From NCBI RefSeq assembly GCF_050947335.1, contig NC_134983.1:6076001-6140000 (forward strand): 64,000 nt of DNA, read 5' to 3'. Positions 61,071-64,000 of the stretch are shown here, piece by piece. Each line of letters starts with the position of its first letter. Position 1 is the first letter of the stretch. The translations under genes were made by a program, and so were the position numbers. Below the pieces are notes generated by a model. It saw only the letters and a list, made by a program, of their open reading frames with translations. It was not told the origin of the DNA and searched no databases. This stretch comes from Megachile rotundata (lineage: Eukaryota; Arthropoda; Insecta; Hymenoptera; Megachilidae).

Positions 61071-61975
61071 TAAGGGGATGTATTAATATGGAAATCGGGG
61101 AATTTGAGGATTTAGGGATTTGATGGCTTAGGAATTTAGGGACATAGAGAATTGTAGACATAGTTATGTGGGATGTTTGGATCTTGGGATTTGGAGATTT
61201 GGGGATTTGGGGATTTGGGAATTTGAATATTTGGAGTTTTAGAAATTTAAGAATTTGGAGAATTGGGGATCTGAGGATTTGGGGATTTGGCGATTTGAAG
61301 ATTTAAAAATTAGAGATTTGGGAAATTAGGAAATTAGGGAATTAGGGAGTTAGGGATTTGGGGATTTGAAGATTTGGAGTTTTAGAGATTTGGAAATTTG
61401 GGGAATGGGTGGTTTGGGGATATGAAAATGAAAAAATTTAGAGATTTGGGAATTTAGGAAATTAGGGAGTTAGGGATTTGGGAATTTGAATATTTGGAGT
61501 TTTAGAAATTTAAGAATTTGGAGAATTGGGGATCTGAGGATTTGGGGATTTGGCGATTTGAAGATTTAAAAATTAGAGATTTGGGAAATTAGGAAATTAG
61601 GGAATTAGGGAGTTAGGGAGTTAGGGATTTGAAGATTTGGAGTTTTAGAGATTTGGAAATTTGGGGAATGGGTGGTTTGGGGATATGAAAATGAAAAAAT
61701 TTAGAGATTTGGGAATTTAGGAAATTAGGGAGTTAGGGATTTGAGGATTTGAAGATTTGGAGTTTTAGAGATTTGGAAATTTGGGGAATGGGTGGTTTGG
61801 TGATATGAAAATGAAAAAATTTAGAGATTTGGGAATTTAGGAAATTAGGGAGTTAGGGATTTAGGGATATGAAGATTTGGAGTTTTAGAGATTAGCAAAT
61901 GTGGGGATTTGGGGATTTGGGAATTGGAGATTTGGAGATTTGGAAATTTGAAGATCTGGGAATTCAAGAATTAGA
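61071..61975. repeat. Octamer array with 263-273 bp and 120-bp higher-order repeats
   Basis: GGGATTTG/GGAATTTG words. The landmark ATTTGAATATTTGGAG is at 61221 and 61494 (273 bp apart). GAATGGGTGGTTTGG is at 61403, 61666 and 61786 (263 and 120 bp apart). Fresh, nearly identical composite copies indicate recent expansion. GGGG tracts with 4-base spacers at about 61190-61210 are G-quadruplex-prone. Confidence 0.96.
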
Positions 61976-61984
61976 ACATTTGGC

Positions 61985-62055
61985 AGAAAAAAAGAATAGA
62001 ACAGAAAGAAGAATAAGAAAGAAAGAGAAATAAGAAGAAGGAAGAAGAAATTAAT
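61985..62055. repeat. Polypurine (GAA/GAAA)-rich tract
   Basis: About 65 nt almost entirely A and G on the plus strand, adjoining the octamer array. Such tracts can form triplex DNA. Confidence 0.8.
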
Positions 62056-62840
62056 AAAAATTGCAGTTAGTTTCATGTGTCTTTTATTAACCACCATTGA
62101 AATTAATCTTTTTTTTATCATTTTACTGTTGAGCAAGTTATTCTTTGAAATTGCTGATTTCATTATTTGAGCGATGTTAATATTAAACATTTAATTGCAA
62201 TGTATACTCTGTACAATTTTTCTATAAATGCATTTGCATTGCTCTATCAAAGACAGAAGCACTTTGAACTATAAAATTTCATTCCTTTTATTGCACAAAT
62301 AAATAAAATTCCCCCAATAAAATCGTATATATATTTACCTTATTACAATTTTACTAAACTATAAAGGGAATAAAAATTTGTAATTTCATAGAACATTCAA
62401 AATACAAATTTCAGTCAGTTTTTCTTAAAAGTAAAACATTCTACAATTTCTGATGACTTTCATACAAAATGATCATTACAATGTACGAAGAGAAATCTTG
62501 CATGTTACAAAGTTCTTTACACCCTGTATATTTCATTATTACCAGCCGTGCGTGCTGGTAACATCAGAGGCGTTCAAAAAGAAAAGAATTATTTAAAGGT
62601 TTTATTACTTTTGATCAGCAGGTCCAAGGGTCAGTGTGAACCTGGAGAGGTAAGGTCATAGGTTATGCACCGATGAAGCATAACGTCCTTGTTCGGGAGA
62701 CCTTGACATTTGATGACCTCTTAAGATAGACCATCCTTTCATGAAATCAAGATAATCTTATACTTTCCTTTTCGACTAAGGAAATTGAAATTCTTTGTTT
62801 GGGCATTTAAGAACTAATCCCAAAGTAATCGAAATTGTGT
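62056..62840. other. AT-rich sequence with hairpin-rich patch
   Basis: A patch at 62520-62730 is richer in GC and carries TTACCAGC/GCTGGTAA (62539-62561) and GTTATGC/GCATAAC (62662-62684) hairpins. Nothing assignable. Confidence 0.4.
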
Positions 62841-63014
62841 ATACTTGATTACTGAGCTAATTATAATTAATCCTATTCTTTGTATATTCATTGTTATAGT
62901 GGCGAGTATTTGCAACTTTTATAGTCGACATTTTTGTATTATGTTGACAATACTTTTATTCTATCAAGAAAATTCTGGTACACATCAATTTACTCGACGA
63001 TGGTATATTTTATT

Positions 63015-63330
63015 TGTTTCACATTTTTTACTTTTTATTTTTCACTTATTTTTTCTTTTGTTTTTTTCGTTTATGTTTTCATTTATTTTTTCTTTTATTT
63101 TTCCATTTATTTTTCCATTTATCGATTCATTTATTTTTTCTTTTATTTTTCCATTTATCGATTCATTTATTTTTTCATTTATTTTTTTATTTATTTCTTC
63201 ACTTTTTTTTCATTTTTTTCAATTATTCTTTCATTTATTTTTTTCATTTATTTTTTCTTTTATTTTTTCTTTTTTTTTCAATTATTCTTTCATTTATTTT
63301 TTCATTTATTTTTGCATTTAAGTTTTACAC
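63015..63330. repeat. Polypyrimidine TTTTTCATTTA repeat
   Basis: Irregular TTTATTTTTTCATTTATT units. Several overlapping F-rich open frames on the plus strand (62845-63386) are repeat translations. Confidence 0.93.
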
Positions 63331-64000
63331 CATATATAATTATGCAATCCAGTTCATACAATAAGTACAATAAGTTCGAAAAGTAATCGTGCTCTCATTG
63401 TTTCTCGTATTTTAAAGTTTCCTCGCATTCGGTGTTGACTTTTATCAGGATGAAGGATTAATGTGTACAGTAATTTGTGTTCTATCGTTCATATATTTAT
63501 TTTTAATTTCAAAGAAAGTGCAAATAAACCGGTAGCTCCAATATTTTAATATAATTTGTTACATACGCAATTACAATACATTTTCTAGAACTTCAATGTC
63601 ATCATTCAGTTCACTGACATATCATCTGCGTTATCTTTCCATTCTGTCCTCAGAAACGGTCATTAAAGTAGAAACACCGGTGAGTCAGTGTCTTGCTTTA
63701 ATCTCGGTACTTGTAATTAAAGTTATCCGAGAACTATCTAGAATATCTGACATTTTTCGGTGAGTCCGTCAAAGGCCCCACACAACCGTTGACAATTTAG
63801 ATAACACCATCGAAAAAAAACAAAACGGAAAAAGAACTGTACAGATTCTCTTGCTAGATGGACAGAAGCGAGATTTTTCTTAAAGGATCTCCCTTCGGGC
63901 TATGAGCGCCTGAAATCCGGGAAGTCGTAAAGCAACCAAACAACCATTGCCACGAAACCCAACAAATCTTACCGCGGTAAAATTCAACGCGATTGATTGA
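63331..64000. other. Unique sequence to the right edge, no gene recognised
   Basis: AT-rich to about 63640, then GC-richer. Splice-donor-like CCG|GTGAGTCAG (GT at 63680-63681) and CG|GTGAGTCC (63760) occur on the plus strand. The last 130 bp (GATCTCCCTTCGGGCTATGAGC...) changes composition and may be the start of something continuing beyond the window. Confidence 0.35.

Noticed and set aside
62845..63386. Phenylalanine-rich frames of up to 158 codons
   Set aside because: They translate a polypyrimidine TTTTTCATTTA repeat.
63870..64000. Possible LTR or retroelement start at the right edge
   Set aside because: Composition changes, but no inverted TG/CA ends, primer-binding site or coding frame can be seen before the window ends.

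Overview
The window looks like non-coding eukaryotic DNA, most likely from an insect and quite possibly a bee or other aculeate hymenopteran. The evidence is a very A+T-rich background broken by short CpG-containing islets, a Copia LTR retrotransposon primed by initiator-tRNA, decayed Tc1/mariner transposases of a kind I associate with Hymenoptera, TTAGG-like motifs near 4.7-4.95 kb, and no bacterial-style gene packing. The species assignment is inference. I found no complete host protein-coding gene, no rRNA or tRNA gene and no CRISPR array. The window is probably intergenic or lies within a very large intron.

Layout. At 1-703 is the 5' end of a minus-strand Copia element (gag start, primer-binding site, LTR); the rest lies beyond the left edge. 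From 0.7 to 20 kb the sequence alternates AT-rich DNA with minisatellites (0.74, 7.0, 10.8, 12.1, 14.3, 15.3 and 18.5 kb), a ~120-bp satellite at 17.75 kb, a GC-rich islet with a Z-DNA/NRF1-like motif at 3.65 kb, a hAT-like non-autonomous element at 8.03 kb and a multi-hairpin foldback at 10.58 kb. From 20 to 46 kb there are two closely related broken mariner copies (22.2 and 44.8 kb), a 1.9-kb octamer array with a 512-bp higher-order duplication (28.4-30.3 kb), an exact 94-bp satellite (32.5-33.4 kb), a piggyBac-type MITE (38.34 kb) and several GC-rich islets that could be promoters or untranslated exons (24.5, 27.5, 37.2, 39.0 and 40.4 kb). From 46 to 64 kb there are two further piggyBac-like MITEs, a CpG-rich block at 47.1-47.9 kb, a 0.9-kb tetranucleotide array, four large octamer arrays and a ~195-bp foldback at 60.0 kb.

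The main pattern is a family of arrays built on a shared ~8-bp unit (AAATTCCN or its complement). They recur at least nine times in both orientations, cover roughly a tenth of the window, and contain nested longer periods that keep to near-multiples of eight. One of them, at 18.5 kb, is a near-perfect run of G-quadruplex-type tracts. The mobile-element features do not form a pathway together; they record independent insertions and decay.
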